From NCBI RefSeq assembly GCF_022549355.1, contig NZ_JAKZGL010000007.1:62001-126000 (forward strand): a DNA stretch of 64,000 nt, read 5' to 3'. The notes under the pieces were generated by a model that saw only the letters and a list, made by a program, of their open reading frames with translations, was not told where the DNA came from and ran no database searches. A program made the translations under genes and the position numbers. This document shows, piece by piece, positions 8,639-17,624 of this stretch (within the stretch, counting starts at the first letter, position 1; each line of letters starts with the position of its first letter). Source of the DNA: Acinetobacter sp. NIPH 2699. Lineage in GTDB: Bacteria > Pseudomonadota > Gammaproteobacteria > Pseudomonadales > Moraxellaceae.

Positions 8639-10015
8639 TTACTTGGTTCTTTTAGCATGGAACATGCTGCTGTCCTCATACGATCCTAGTATCTTTGGTA
8701 ACTTCACCAATACAGATAAGCCGCCTAAATCCATACTTCTTGATAAAGTCAGAACGCCACCTAAGCGCTGGGTCGCTTTATCAACAATCGACAGTCCAAG
8801 ACCGCTCCCCACTTCTAAATGATGATGAACACGATAAAAGCGTTTCAATACTTCATCATATTTTTCTGGCTCAATCCCTGCACCACTGTCTTCGATTTGG
8901 ATATAGGCAAAGTCATCGGCATCACTAAAAACAGAAATATTAATAATGCCCTGATGAGGGGTATATTTGATCGCATTATCAATCAGGTTAAAAATAATCG
9001 AATGTACTGTTGATTCAAGACTCTGCATTTCAATCAACTCATTACGCTCAAAACCTAAATCGATTTCTTTTTGCATCGCTAAATTGACCAATTGCTCAAC
9101 GCAATTTAATGCCACATCATTTAAGCGAAAATGTGTATGAGGTTCAATTAAGCTTAATGCAACATCTTGTTTTGCCAGTGCTAATAGCTGCGTGACCAAA
9201 TGTTGGATACGTGCCAAGCCCTTACTTAAATTTTGTAAAGCACCATGTTCAGGAAACTGTTTAATCAAAATTCGCGTTTGTAAATTGAGTGCGGTTACTG
9301 GTGTTCTCAGCTCATGTGCCGCATCCGCAATAAATTGTTTTTGCTCAGTTTGAGCGTGTTGAATACGCTCAAATAAACGATTCATCTCTTCAATCGTAGG
9401 CATCAATTCTTGAGGATAGTGATCACTATTGATAGGATCCAATCCATCTGAATCACGTTGGGTCAATTCTGCCTTAAAATCATCCAAAGGTTTTAAGTTT
9501 AAACTAATAATAAAAGCCAGAAGCAAGATCGCAATCGGCAACAACAAAAGGTATGGCATAAACATGCTGCCTGCCAACTCCCACGCAAAAGTTTGGCGAA
9601 CACTTTCGCGTTGACTCACCTGAATCTGATAATGCTTGAGTGGAATGATATAAACACGCCAGTTCCCTTGCTTGGTCTGTCGACTATAAAAACCTGCTTG
9701 TTTGACTGGAGGAAGTAATAACTGACTTGGATCAGATACATGGTTGTGATCTTGATATGCCCAGATATCAACCAGCAACCCTTCTTTATGATAATAATAG
9801 GTTTCATGTGATTCGATACGACTGGCCATACTTGGCACTGGACGAGTCGCAGATTGCTCTGCCATATACTGCATTTGCGTATCTAAAATTTTATCAACTT
9901 CATGCAATGAAATCTTGTAAGCGGCCAAGATCAATAAACAACCCAACAATAGACTGAAAATCGAGGTTCCCCAGATCAGCCTTTTCTTGAGCGAATAATG
10001 CTTAACCTTTTTCAT
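8639..10015 (-). CDS. pmrB: Sensor histidine kinase PmrB
   Basis: 458 aa from the ATG at 10015, four nucleotides after the pmrA stop; a longer frame starting at 10051 would overlap pmrA. Layout: TM1 (~residues 17-40), periplasmic sensor (~41-150), TM2 (~155-177), linker/HAMP, dimerisation helix with phospho-acceptor His in DAAHELRTPVTAL, then the ATPase with N box NLIDNAIKYTP, DSGAGIEP and GSGLGLSIV. The first residues HYSLKKRLIWGTSIFS match Acinetobacter PmrB. In this genus, PmrB changes that raise PmrC expression are a known route to polymyxin resistance; no mutation can be judged without a reference. Confidence 0.93.
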   Translation of the reverse strand: MKKVKHYSLKKRLIWGTSIFSLLLGCLLILAAYKISLHEVDKILDTQMQYMAEQSATRPVPSMASRIESHETYYYHKEGLLVDIWAYQDHNHVSDPSQLLLPPVKQAGFYSRQTKQGNWRVYIIPLKHYQIQVSQRESVRQTFAWELAGSMFMPYLLLLPIAILLLAFIISLNLKPLDDFKAELTQRDSDGLDPINSDHYPQELMPTIEEMNRLFERIQHAQTEQKQFIADAAHELRTPVTALNLQTRILIKQFPEHGALQNLSKGLARIQHLVTQLLALAKQDVALSLIEPHTHFRLNDVALNCVEQLVNLAMQKEIDLGFERNELIEMQSLESTVHSIIFNLIDNAIKYTPHQGIINISVFSDADDFAYIQIEDSGAGIEPEKYDEVLKRFYRVHHHLEVGSGLGLSIVDKATQRLGGVLTLSRSMDLGGLSVLVKLPKILGSYEDSSMFHAKRTK

Positions 10016-10019
10016 ACTT

Positions 10020-10697
10020 TTATGCTTGCCCCAAACGATAACCCAAACCACGTATGGTACGAATAAAATCCTTGCCTAGCTTGGCACGTAAATGATGGAC
10101 ATAAACCTCTATGGTATTACTGGTCACTTCACTATCAAAATCATATAACTTATCTTCAAGATTCACTTTAGAGAAGATTTTATTGGGATGTGTGACCATC
10201 GGAATTAAAATCGCCCATTCACGGTTAGATAGCTCGATTTGTTGTCCCTTAAAGGTGGCCAAATGCTGTTCCACATCAAGTACCAACTCACCACACTTGA
10301 GTAACTGTGACTGATTTTTTAGCTGAGCGGTATCTGCATGACCTCTACGCAGTAATGCATGAATCCGTGCCAGCAGCTCATCGAACTCATAAGGTTTCAC
10401 TAAATAATCATCTGCACCTTGATTTAAGCCATCCACACGATTTTGTAACTGATCTCGCGCTGAAATAATCAATACTGGAATCGAGGTCCGCTGACGAAGT
10501 TGTTTAAGAATCTGCATCCCATCCATCAAGGGCAAACCTAAATCCAACAGCACTAAATCAAAAGCATGTTTGCTCAACAATGCTAAGCCATCCACACCAT
10601 TGTTGACCCACTCCACATCAAACTGATGATATTGCAACAACGTCAGTGTTGACTCTGCAATCATAAAATCATCTTCTATCATCAAGATTTTGGTCAT
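10020..10697 (-). CDS. pmrA: Response regulator PmrA
   Basis: 225 aa OmpR/PhoB-type regulator. Receiver domain with acidic pair EDD at the N-terminus, phospho-acceptor Asp in LVLLDLGLPLMDG, and Lys in DDYLVKPYEF. C-terminal winged helix ending NTIEVYVHHLRAKLG and IRTIRGLGYRL. Expected to bind the TTTAAG-N5-TTTAAG box upstream of pmrC, giving autoregulation of pmrCAB. Spaced 14 nt after pmrC and 4 nt before pmrB, so one transcription unit. Confidence 0.95.
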   Translation of the reverse strand: MTKILMIEDDFMIAESTLTLLQYHQFDVEWVNNGVDGLALLSKHAFDLVLLDLGLPLMDGMQILKQLRQRTSIPVLIISARDQLQNRVDGLNQGADDYLVKPYEFDELLARIHALLRRGHADTAQLKNQSQLLKCGELVLDVEQHLATFKGQQIELSNREWAILIPMVTHPNKIFSKVNLEDKLYDFDSEVTSNTIEVYVHHLRAKLGKDFIRTIRGLGYRLGQA

Positions 10698-10711
10698 GAT
10701 TTCATCTCACC

Positions 10712-12346
10712 TTATGGCTTCAAACATGTAGATAACATGTCATTTTTAGGGTTAATTACGGTGCTTGCTATATCCAGCAAACGCAGCATGGTTGGAAATA
10801 AATGATCTTGGCTGAGTTCATATTTACCTTGCTGAGCTAGGCACTGCACTTGTTTTTCTGCTTGCTGTTTCCATGAATTCGAAAACCACATCAACATCGG
10901 GATATGGGTTTGTTGAGTTGGTGCAATCGCATAAGGTGCGCCATGTAAATACATGCCACTTTCGCCAGTTGACTCACCATGATCAGATAAATACCACAAA
11001 GCTGTTTGGTATTGCGTTGTATTTTTTAGTGTTTTGATTAAAGCATCTAAAATATGATCGGTATAAAGTAAACTGTTGTCATAACTATTCATTAACTGTT
11101 CTCGCGTACAGCCTTGAATGGCATTGGTATCGCATGTTGGTTTAAACGCATTAAATTGCGGGGGAACCCGTTTGTAATATGCTGGTCCATGGCTCCCGAT
11201 TTGATGCAGTACGATGAGTCGCGGTCGCCTATCATTTTGATCAAGTGAAGCCAAATATAATTTTAGGCTATCAATCAGAATACCATCTAAGCATTCACCC
11301 TCGTTACACCACCTCTGCTGCATAGCTTCAGGGATTTTAAACTGTTCAACGCGATCACATGTGCCTTTACAACCTGAGTTATTATCAATCCATGTGACTT
11401 GATAACCTGCACGCTTGGCAATATCTAATAATCCTTCACGATGACTCGCCAGTTGCTCATCATAATCCTTTCTCGGCATCCCTGAAAACATACATGGAAC
11501 AGAAACGGCTGTTGCAGTGCCACATGAACTGACTTGAGAAAAGTTTAAAATATCTTGTGTTAATAGATTTGGATTGGTGTTTTTAGCATAACCATTTAAG
11601 GAAAAGTTCTGTGCCCGCGCTGTCTCACCAACCACCAACACCATCAGTTTAGGCAATGTTGAAGGATTGTTTGTTTGTCGCTTCGCGTCAACCCCGTAGC
11701 TCAGCAAAGGTAAATTCTGCTTGGGTGCTTTGTGCTTATAATAAGACGCAACCGATTCGATCATATTCTGTGGTGAAATCATTGCTTTTAAATCACGATT
11801 TTCACGGAATATTTCAGCGAAATCTATATAAAAAACAAAAAGCAAACCACCAATCAATGCAATGGAAACAACTAAACTCACGCCTTTTTTCCAGATATGA
11901 TCAAGCATAGCTTCAGGCTTCAAAGTGACGGATAAAATCACAATGATGGGCAATACAACCATGCCCAATCCCCATACCAGCAAGCGCCACGACCAGATAT
12001 CACGCGCTTCAGCTATATCGGTTTGCATCACATTTTGGATTTGGTCTGGCGTAATCAATACCCCTAAACTCGTCACCGCATAGGAAGAAAAGCCACCGAT
12101 GATGACCAGCACAATCGCCAGTGGTTTGGCCGTCCACGTCCAACTCAACATCTGTAAAACCAAATGATATATAGCAACCAACACAATCAGTGATGCCGCA
12201 ATGAATAAACTGGATTTAATCCCTGTATACGGTGTCAGCTCATGTATTTTTTCATAGAACACAATATTCAGAAAAACACCCAACCAAATTGCAAGTATCA
12301 CATTAAAGCTGAATAGTGAGATGGTCTTGATTTTCTGTAGCAACAT
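10712..12346 (-). CDS. pmrC: Lipid A phosphoethanolamine transferase PmrC (EptA family)
   Basis: 544 aa from ATG at 12346; the preceding in-frame GTG would add one residue. Five N-terminal transmembrane segments (to ~residue 180), then a periplasmic alkaline-phosphatase-fold sulfatase domain. Metal and catalytic residues are visible: Glu in VVGETARAQ, nucleophile Thr in SCGTATAVSVPCMFSG, and the Asp-His pair in YLSDHGES, plus paired cysteines typical of EptA. It transfers phosphoethanolamine to lipid A, lowering the negative charge of the outer membrane. First gene of pmrCAB. Confidence 0.93.
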   Translation of the reverse strand: MLLQKIKTISLFSFNVILAIWLGVFLNIVFYEKIHELTPYTGIKSSLFIAASLIVLVAIYHLVLQMLSWTWTAKPLAIVLVIIGGFSSYAVTSLGVLITPDQIQNVMQTDIAEARDIWSWRLLVWGLGMVVLPIIVILSVTLKPEAMLDHIWKKGVSLVVSIALIGGLLFVFYIDFAEIFRENRDLKAMISPQNMIESVASYYKHKAPKQNLPLLSYGVDAKRQTNNPSTLPKLMVLVVGETARAQNFSLNGYAKNTNPNLLTQDILNFSQVSSCGTATAVSVPCMFSGMPRKDYDEQLASHREGLLDIAKRAGYQVTWIDNNSGCKGTCDRVEQFKIPEAMQQRWCNEGECLDGILIDSLKLYLASLDQNDRRPRLIVLHQIGSHGPAYYKRVPPQFNAFKPTCDTNAIQGCTREQLMNSYDNSLLYTDHILDALIKTLKNTTQYQTALWYLSDHGESTGESGMYLHGAPYAIAPTQQTHIPMLMWFSNSWKQQAEKQVQCLAQQGKYELSQDHLFPTMLRLLDIASTVINPKNDMLSTCLKP

Positions 12347-12394
12347 CACATTCTAAAAGTCGATTTCTGAGCTGTTTAAATATAGTTTTAGAAG

Positions 12395-12411
12395 CTTAAA
12401 AATGACTTAAA
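12395..12411 (-). promoter_or_regulatory. PmrA box upstream of pmrC
   Basis: Read on the minus strand: TTTAAG-TCATT-TTTAAG, a direct repeat of YTTAAK separated by 5 nt. This is the form of the PmrA/BasR box known from enterobacteria. It ends about 48 nt before the pmrC start, a sensible place for activation. Confidence 0.65.
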
Positions 12412-12524
12412 CATGCGACTTGTTTCATCATGATTTATACCTTCTTTGTATTTCTCCCATAGGGCGAATGAGCAACGATTGAAGTTCCGCAAGGGGATTT
12501 ATAAAAGAAATCTATGATGCATAA

Positions 12525-12563
12525 AAACAAAAACACCCGCTAAGTTCAACCTAGAGGGTGTTT
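12525..12563 (-). terminator. Rho-independent terminator of the porin gene
   Basis: On the minus strand AAACACCC and GGGTGTTT pair (12556-12563 with 12531-12538) and are followed by a T-rich run, 16 nt after the porin stop. Confidence 0.85.
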
Positions 12564-12579
12564 GTATTACAAAGAAGAA

Positions 12580-13701
12580 TTAGAATTTAAATTCTAAGCC
12601 CAAACCTGCAACAGGTTGTTTATCTTTTTTGCTGGCTTGCTCAAGCGTTAGATAACCTGCATAACCATAAGTTTTCACTTGTTTATTAAATGCATAGTCT
12701 GCACCAGCGATAATTTGTTTGGCTTTAAAGTCAGAAGTATTGTCTTTAAAGCTGGTATCATTTTGGCTATATTGACCTTTCACTGTCCAGTTCTTCGCTT
12801 GTGGAATATTGTATTCCGCTCCGAGTAACCAGCCTTGTGCATCATCAATATTCTCAGATCCAGCCGCATTACCTTCTGCTTTTTCAACTTCTGAAGTTTG
12901 ATAAAGCGCCTTAAGTGCTAAGCCTTCAATTGGATTGATACGACCAATTGCACGTACTGTGTTTGCTGCGGCGAAAACTGCTTTTGGTGACGCTGGTGCA
13001 ATATCTAGTTCTGGTTCAGCTGCATTTAAAATACCGCGTCCTAAGAAGGTAGTTGGAATCGCTTTATCATAAGCAATACCAGCAACCACCAATGGATTCT
13101 CATAGCTGACAGACGCTGACCAAGCATCGCCTAAACCACGACCAGCAACTTTTGCACCGCCACTTGATGCCTTAATTCCCGAAGACTCACCTGTAGCCAG
13201 TAATGCATTTAATTTAAATGCACCATCTAAAGCTTTGATTGCAGGAGATTCATAAACAACTACATTATCAATACGGCTTTCACCTGTGAAAATCCCGCCA
13301 ATATCAGCTTTGTTTCCAACATAATTGTTAAAGGTATCAACGACACTTGAAAGTTGTTTAAGCGGTGTATCGTGTTTACCAATCTTCACCGTACCCAACT
13401 GAGCATCTTTTAAACCAACAAAACGATTTCGTTGCGACCAATCAGTGCCATCACCATCTGCATTAAATGTCCATTCGATTCCATAAACGGCACTTACACG
13501 CTCAGTCAGCTTTTCATCACCTTTGAGTCCAAGAAATGAACTGTTTGAGCTAATTTCCCAGACATCTTTATTTGATTTAGTTGCATTTTTTTCTGGTAAA
13601 TAATCAATACTGGCATCAATCTCACCATAAAACGTTGGTGCTGCAAATGTGGTTGTTGCAAGTAAGCTAAGTACTGCTGCTGTTACAATTTTGATTTTCA
13701 T
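12580..13701 (-). CDS. Gram-negative porin (Porin_4 type)
   Basis: 373 aa. Signal peptide MKIKIVTAAVLSLLATTTFA, then PTFYGEIDASIDY as the first strand of a general porin. Motifs SSFLGLKGDEKL, RNRFVGLKDAQLGTVKIGKHDTP and a final strand VAGLGLEFKF ending in Phe are hallmarks of trimeric 16-strand porins inserted by BAM. Substrate is not predictable. It has its own terminator and a 345-nt AT-rich upstream region in which I see no convincing site. Confidence 0.85.
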   Translation of the reverse strand: MKIKIVTAAVLSLLATTTFAAPTFYGEIDASIDYLPEKNATKSNKDVWEISSNSSFLGLKGDEKLTERVSAVYGIEWTFNADGDGTDWSQRNRFVGLKDAQLGTVKIGKHDTPLKQLSSVVDTFNNYVGNKADIGGIFTGESRIDNVVVYESPAIKALDGAFKLNALLATGESSGIKASSGGAKVAGRGLGDAWSASVSYENPLVVAGIAYDKAIPTTFLGRGILNAAEPELDIAPASPKAVFAAANTVRAIGRINPIEGLALKALYQTSEVEKAEGNAAGSENIDDAQGWLLGAEYNIPQAKNWTVKGQYSQNDTSFKDNTSDFKAKQIIAGADYAFNKQVKTYGYAGYLTLEQASKKDKQPVAGLGLEFKF

Positions 13702-14046
13702 TGTTTACATCCTAGTTAATTTGTAACAAATCCTACACATTAACTTTATATGACAAAACGATTAAAATCTTATTAATTTATTCCATTTTCGACTAAAGTT
13801 TAATTTTTAGACATTCCACAAATAATATTTACCATTCAATAAAACTAAGCTTCACAATCAATAAAAAATATAAATATCAACAAATTATTTATTGTTTTTC
13901 ATTTTAATTTTCCAATAAAACATTTGTTCGAATTCAAAAACGATGCTTATCTAAAAATCTGAAATAGCCTACACAACCAAGCTCTAGATCGTTAATCTAT
14001 TTCTCAAACATAAGATTCAAGGCAAAAATTGTAATAAATACATATT
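13702..14046. other. AT-rich intergenic gap between porin and MFS gene
   Basis: 345 nt, very AT-rich, holding the porin promoter region and the 3' flank of the MFS gene. No hairpin with a T-run, coding potential or recognisable operator found. Confidence 0.5.
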
Positions 14047-15303
14047 TTAACTTGCATTTTTTTTCCAATAGAGAATCGGAAATAAACACAGAACTGAAAC
14101 ACTGCAAATAATCATTAAATAGCGATAATACCCAATCAAATCACCAATGACACCACTGACCAAATAAAGCAAACCGCTCACTGTCGCCATGATCGATACC
14201 TGAAAGGTAAAATCTGTTCCCGCAAATTGCTTGCGGCTGTAGTGCATAATCAAAGTTAACATCACTACCAAAAGCATCGCTGAACATGCATCTTCAAAGG
14301 CATTCACTGCATATAACCACACAGGGCTGACTTGATAATGATGTTCATAAGCAAATGCTAAAAATATATAGCCCATTAAACTGATGATCTTTAATATTGA
14401 AAAAGCGATGAAGGATGACGGTCTTGCAAAGTATTTAAGCAATACACCAGCCAAGCCTGCCCCCATTAATGCAGCAACGGCACCAAACATAGTGATATAA
14501 ATACCAATCTGTGAAAAACTCAATCCCATATCAACCATTAATGGTTTTAATAATGGTCCAGACAGACCATCTGCAACTTTAAAAGTTACTAAAATGATCA
14601 ACCACGCTTTTAACTCTGTCGATGATTTAAAATAATTCAGATAGTCTTTGATCGCTTGGTTAAGGGAAATCTTAAGGTCGTTGCGATTGAGTTTTTTGCT
14701 GGCATGTATCGGTTCTCGGAAAAATAAAACAGGCAAGGTATTCAAAAAAACCAATAGCGCCAATGCCAAAAACGTAGCTTGCCAGTGTAGCCAATCCAAA
14801 CACCAAAGCACTGCCCCACCACCCACAATAAAACCGAGTCGTGAACCCATCACTTGAAAGGTATTGCCCCAATGTTGCTGATCACCTTTCAGCAGATTTA
14901 CAGCCAATGCATCTGTTGCAATATCTTGGGTTGCACCTGTTAGATTCATCAAGAGTAATAAGGTGAAGAAAACCAGTAAGTAACTTGATTGATCCAAAGC
15001 ATGAATCGGGAAAAAAGATAAAATGATGAGAATAATAACGCTACAAAGTTGCGTTGGGATAATCCAACTGCGGTACTGCCCTAAACCAGATAACGCAAAG
15101 CGATCAACAAAAGGCGCCCAAAATATCTTAATTGCCCAAGGCAACATCAATAGACCAAAACCACCAATATGCGCTAAAGATACCCCTTGTGCTCTTAGAA
15201 TCACTGGCAAAGCATGTGTCATAAAACCGACAGGTAATCCCTGTGCCCAATATAAGGAAAATAACAGGACATAAACCTGTCGCATATTAGGCATGATTTG
15301 CAT
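14047..15303 (-). CDS. AmpG-like MFS transporter
   Basis: 418 aa with about 12 hydrophobic segments. The N-terminal block LYWAQGLPVGFMTHALPVILR and WAIKIFWAPFVDRF strongly resemble AmpG-type muropeptide permeases and relatives; ATQDIATDALAVNLL is the family's second conserved block. AmpG imports anhydro-muropeptides for cell-wall recycling, but this clade also contains transporters of other substrates. An alternative start is the ATG at 15294. No operon partner. Confidence 0.65.
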   Translation of the reverse strand: MQIMPNMRQVYVLLFSLYWAQGLPVGFMTHALPVILRAQGVSLAHIGGFGLLMLPWAIKIFWAPFVDRFALSGLGQYRSWIIPTQLCSVIILIILSFFPIHALDQSSYLLVFFTLLLLMNLTGATQDIATDALAVNLLKGDQQHWGNTFQVMGSRLGFIVGGGAVLWCLDWLHWQATFLALALLVFLNTLPVLFFREPIHASKKLNRNDLKISLNQAIKDYLNYFKSSTELKAWLIILVTFKVADGLSGPLLKPLMVDMGLSFSQIGIYITMFGAVAALMGAGLAGVLLKYFARPSSFIAFSILKIISLMGYIFLAFAYEHHYQVSPVWLYAVNAFEDACSAMLLVVMLTLIMHYSRKQFAGTDFTFQVSIMATVSGLLYLVSGVIGDLIGYYRYLMIICSVSVLCLFPILYWKKNAS

Positions 15304-15438
15304 TCCATGAGAGATTAAGCAGCATCACTAAGTATCCAATTCTTCCATTTCCGTGACAATAAAATCTTATTTTTTGCCAATGCAGCCAATTTAACGAGCG
15401 TTTAATATAATAGAAGTTGTCATTATATATCTTCATTT

Positions 15439-16065
15439 ATGCCACAACATTTCCCAGATTTACCACCACTGGTTCCACAACGCGGAACAGCGTCTAGTCG
15501 TGCATTATGTAAAAAACTGTTTATTCGTCAAGGCTGGACGATTATCGGAGAAATCCCCAATCTCCCCAAAGCTGTTGCGATTATTTCACCGCACACGTCC
15601 AATATTGATGGGTGGTATGGCTTTCTTGCAATCGGTGGGCTAGGACTGAAAGTTACCGTATTGGGAAAAGATACTTTATTTAAACCACCCTTCAAAGCTT
15701 TTCTGAAGTGGGCTGGGCTCATTCCCGTCCATCGAGACAGTGCACATGGGCTCACCGAACAAGTGGTTACAACCATACAACAACATGACCGAATTTGGAT
15801 AGGCATGGCACCCGAAGGAACCCGAAAGAAAGCTGAAAAAATGAAAAGTGGCTTTTATCATATTGCACATGCGGCTGGTATTCCGATCGTTATGTTTGCC
15901 TTTGACTATGATCATAAGACTATTTATAGCTTAGGCGCTTTTACGCCAACAGGACATTATCAACAAGACCTTGAACAAATCATGCAATGTTATGTCGGTC
16001 ACTTCTCACCCAAAAACCCAGATTGGCTCGCAGAACCATTACAAAAACTTGTGAAAAAAAACTAG
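15439..16065 (+). CDS. PlsC-family acyltransferase
   Basis: 208 aa. The acyltransferase signature H-x4-D appears as SPHTSNIDGW and the second motif as MAPEGTRKK. No transmembrane anchor is obvious, and the protein is shorter than 1-acylglycerol-3-phosphate acyltransferase PlsC. It probably transfers acyl chains to a glycerol-phosphate or related lipid; which lipid is unknown. Stands alone between two strong hairpins. Confidence 0.75.
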   Translation: MPQHFPDLPPLVPQRGTASSRALCKKLFIRQGWTIIGEIPNLPKAVAIISPHTSNIDGWYGFLAIGGLGLKVTVLGKDTLFKPPFKAFLKWAGLIPVHRDSAHGLTEQVVTTIQQHDRIWIGMAPEGTRKKAEKMKSGFYHIAHAAGIPIVMFAFDYDHKTIYSLGAFTPTGHYQQDLEQIMQCYVGHFSPKNPDWLAEPLQKLVKKN

Positions 16066-16099
16066 AAAAAAAAGGGCAAATCTGATCTGATGTGCCCTT
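16064..16099 (-). terminator. Minus-strand-oriented intrinsic terminator between acyltransferase and patatin genes
   Basis: Arms AAGGGCA (16072-16078) and TGCCCTT (16093-16099). On the minus strand the hairpin is followed by a run of T residues; on the plus strand it is preceded by A and followed by CTCATT. The good terminator orientation is therefore antisense to both neighbours. Confidence 0.6.
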
Positions 16100-16127
16100 C
16101 TCATTGGTTAATTTATCAACACTCGAT

Positions 16128-17045
16128 ATGAATATTGCTCGACTGTCTTGTTTGGCACTTGTTAGCTTCACATTATTTGGCTGTGATCCCACTGCCAAGA
16201 AAACTGTTCCTACGCCAACAATTCAAGCGCGTGAACCTGTCATTGCGATTGCCTTGGGTGGTGGTGGCGCAAAAGGCTTTGCCCATATTGGTGTCATTAA
16301 AGTGTTAGAGTCACATGGGATTAAACCTAAAATTGTGACAGGCACCAGTGCAGGTAGCTTTGTTGGGAGTATCTATGCCAGTGGGCAAACCCCGTATCAA
16401 ATGCAAAATCTTGCACTCAAACTACAAGAATCTGATATTCGTGACTTAACCATTAATAGTCAAGGCTTTATCCTTGGTCAAAAATTACAGAACTACGTCA
16501 ACACCCAGATTGGGAATAAACCGATCGAGAAATTTCCAATCCGTTTTGCCGCTGTTGCAACGCGCTTAGATAATGGTAAAAAAGCTGAATTTATCAAAGG
16601 CAATGCAGGTCAGGCCGTTCGTGCCTCTTGTAGTATTCCGAACATATTTGTACCTGCGGTCATCGCGAATACCAAGTATGTTGATGGTGGTTTGGTCAGC
16701 CCCATTCCAGTTAAAACAGCCAAAGATATGGGCGCTGATATTGTCATTGCAGTGGATATCTCAGCACGACCAACAGCAGATAGACCTGTAAGCATGTGGG
16801 GATTATTAGACCAGACCATTAATATTATGGGGCAACACAGTATTAATGAAGAGCTCAGCCAAGCCACTATCGTGATTCAACCTAAAGTCGGTCACCTCGG
16901 TGTACTTGATTTAAAATCGAGCAATCAAGCTATCCTCGAAGGCGAGAAAGCAGCACAAGCCAAGATCATTGCGATTCAAAATGCAATCACAACATTTAAG
17001 AAATCTCCTGCTGCGTTAAAGCCAGCTCCCATAGCTAAATTCTAA
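16128..17045 (+). CDS. Patatin-like phospholipase lipoprotein (RssA type)
   Basis: 305 aa from the ATG at 16128; an in-frame GTG at 16092 would place residues ahead of the signal peptide. Signal peptide ends in lipobox LFGC. The patatin fold is shown by the oxyanion loop ALGGGGAKGFAHIG, the nucleophile elbow GTSAGS and the catalytic Asp in YVDGGLVSPIP. Predicted lipid acyl hydrolase anchored to the outer or inner membrane facing the periplasm. The C-terminal tail is basic and proline-containing. Confidence 0.85.
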   Translation: MNIARLSCLALVSFTLFGCDPTAKKTVPTPTIQAREPVIAIALGGGGAKGFAHIGVIKVLESHGIKPKIVTGTSAGSFVGSIYASGQTPYQMQNLALKLQESDIRDLTINSQGFILGQKLQNYVNTQIGNKPIEKFPIRFAAVATRLDNGKKAEFIKGNAGQAVRASCSIPNIFVPAVIANTKYVDGGLVSPIPVKTAKDMGADIVIAVDISARPTADRPVSMWGLLDQTINIMGQHSINEELSQATIVIQPKVGHLGVLDLKSSNQAILEGEKAAQAKIIAIQNAITTFKKSPAALKPAPIAKF

Positions 17046-17093
17046 AAAAACAATCTTTTTATATTCATAAAGATAATGATCTGCTAGAGTAAA

Positions 17094-17117
17094 GGAGGTG
17101 AATATTTTTTCACCTCC
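17094..17117. other. Perfect hairpin carrying a GGAGGTGA sequence upstream of nfeD
   Basis: GGAGGTGAA (17094-17102) and TTCACCTCC (17109-17117) form a 9-bp perfect stem with a 6-nt loop. No T-run follows on either strand, so it is a poor terminator. The 5' arm is a perfect anti-16S sequence but has no start codon at the right distance. Confidence 0.5.
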
Positions 17118-17143
17118 AACACTTAAATAATGCGAGCAAATCT

Positions 17144-17605
17144 ATGGAATTTGTAGTTGAGCCTTGGCACTGGTTTGTATTAGGGATTTTACTCATTCTT
17201 TCAGAGTTGATTATACCTGCTTTTGCCGCGCTATGGTTCGGCATCGCAGCAGTCATGGTCTGCATTCTGTTATGGCTTTTCCCGATGATGGGTTTTCCAA
17301 CTCAAGTCATTACTTGGGGAATTTTATCTATTTTATGTACGGTTCTTTGGTTCAAATTTATCAAGCCACTTTCAATAGATAAAACCAAAGCAGGATTATC
17401 TCGTGAAGCAACCGTTGGTCAAGTGGGTATGGTCATCCAAACGGGGCTTGAGCATGAACAAATCTTAGTCCGCTTTTCACTACCTGTATTAGGTTCTGAT
17501 GAATGGCATTGTCGCTGTACAGCGCCAGTAAAAGTGGGTGATCGCGTTCGAGTAACTGATATTTTGGGCAATGATTTAGTCGTCCAACCACACTGCACTT
17601 CATAA
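17144..17605 (+). CDS. NfeD-family membrane protein
   Basis: 153 aa. N-terminal hydrophobic segments (WHWFVLGILLILSELI, WFGIAAVMVCILLWLFPMM, ITWGILSILCTVLWF) and a C-terminal OB-fold with VGQVGMVIQ and VKVGDRVRVTDILGNDLVV, the NfeD layout without the protease domain. Such short NfeD proteins are almost always encoded with an SPFH partner, as here (19 nt before it). Likely a membrane-microdomain quality-control pair. Confidence 0.85.
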   Translation: MEFVVEPWHWFVLGILLILSELIIPAFAALWFGIAAVMVCILLWLFPMMGFPTQVITWGILSILCTVLWFKFIKPLSIDKTKAGLSREATVGQVGMVIQTGLEHEQILVRFSLPVLGSDEWHCRCTAPVKVGDRVRVTDILGNDLVVQPHCTS

Positions 17606-17624
17606 ACAAAAAAGAGGGTTTCAA

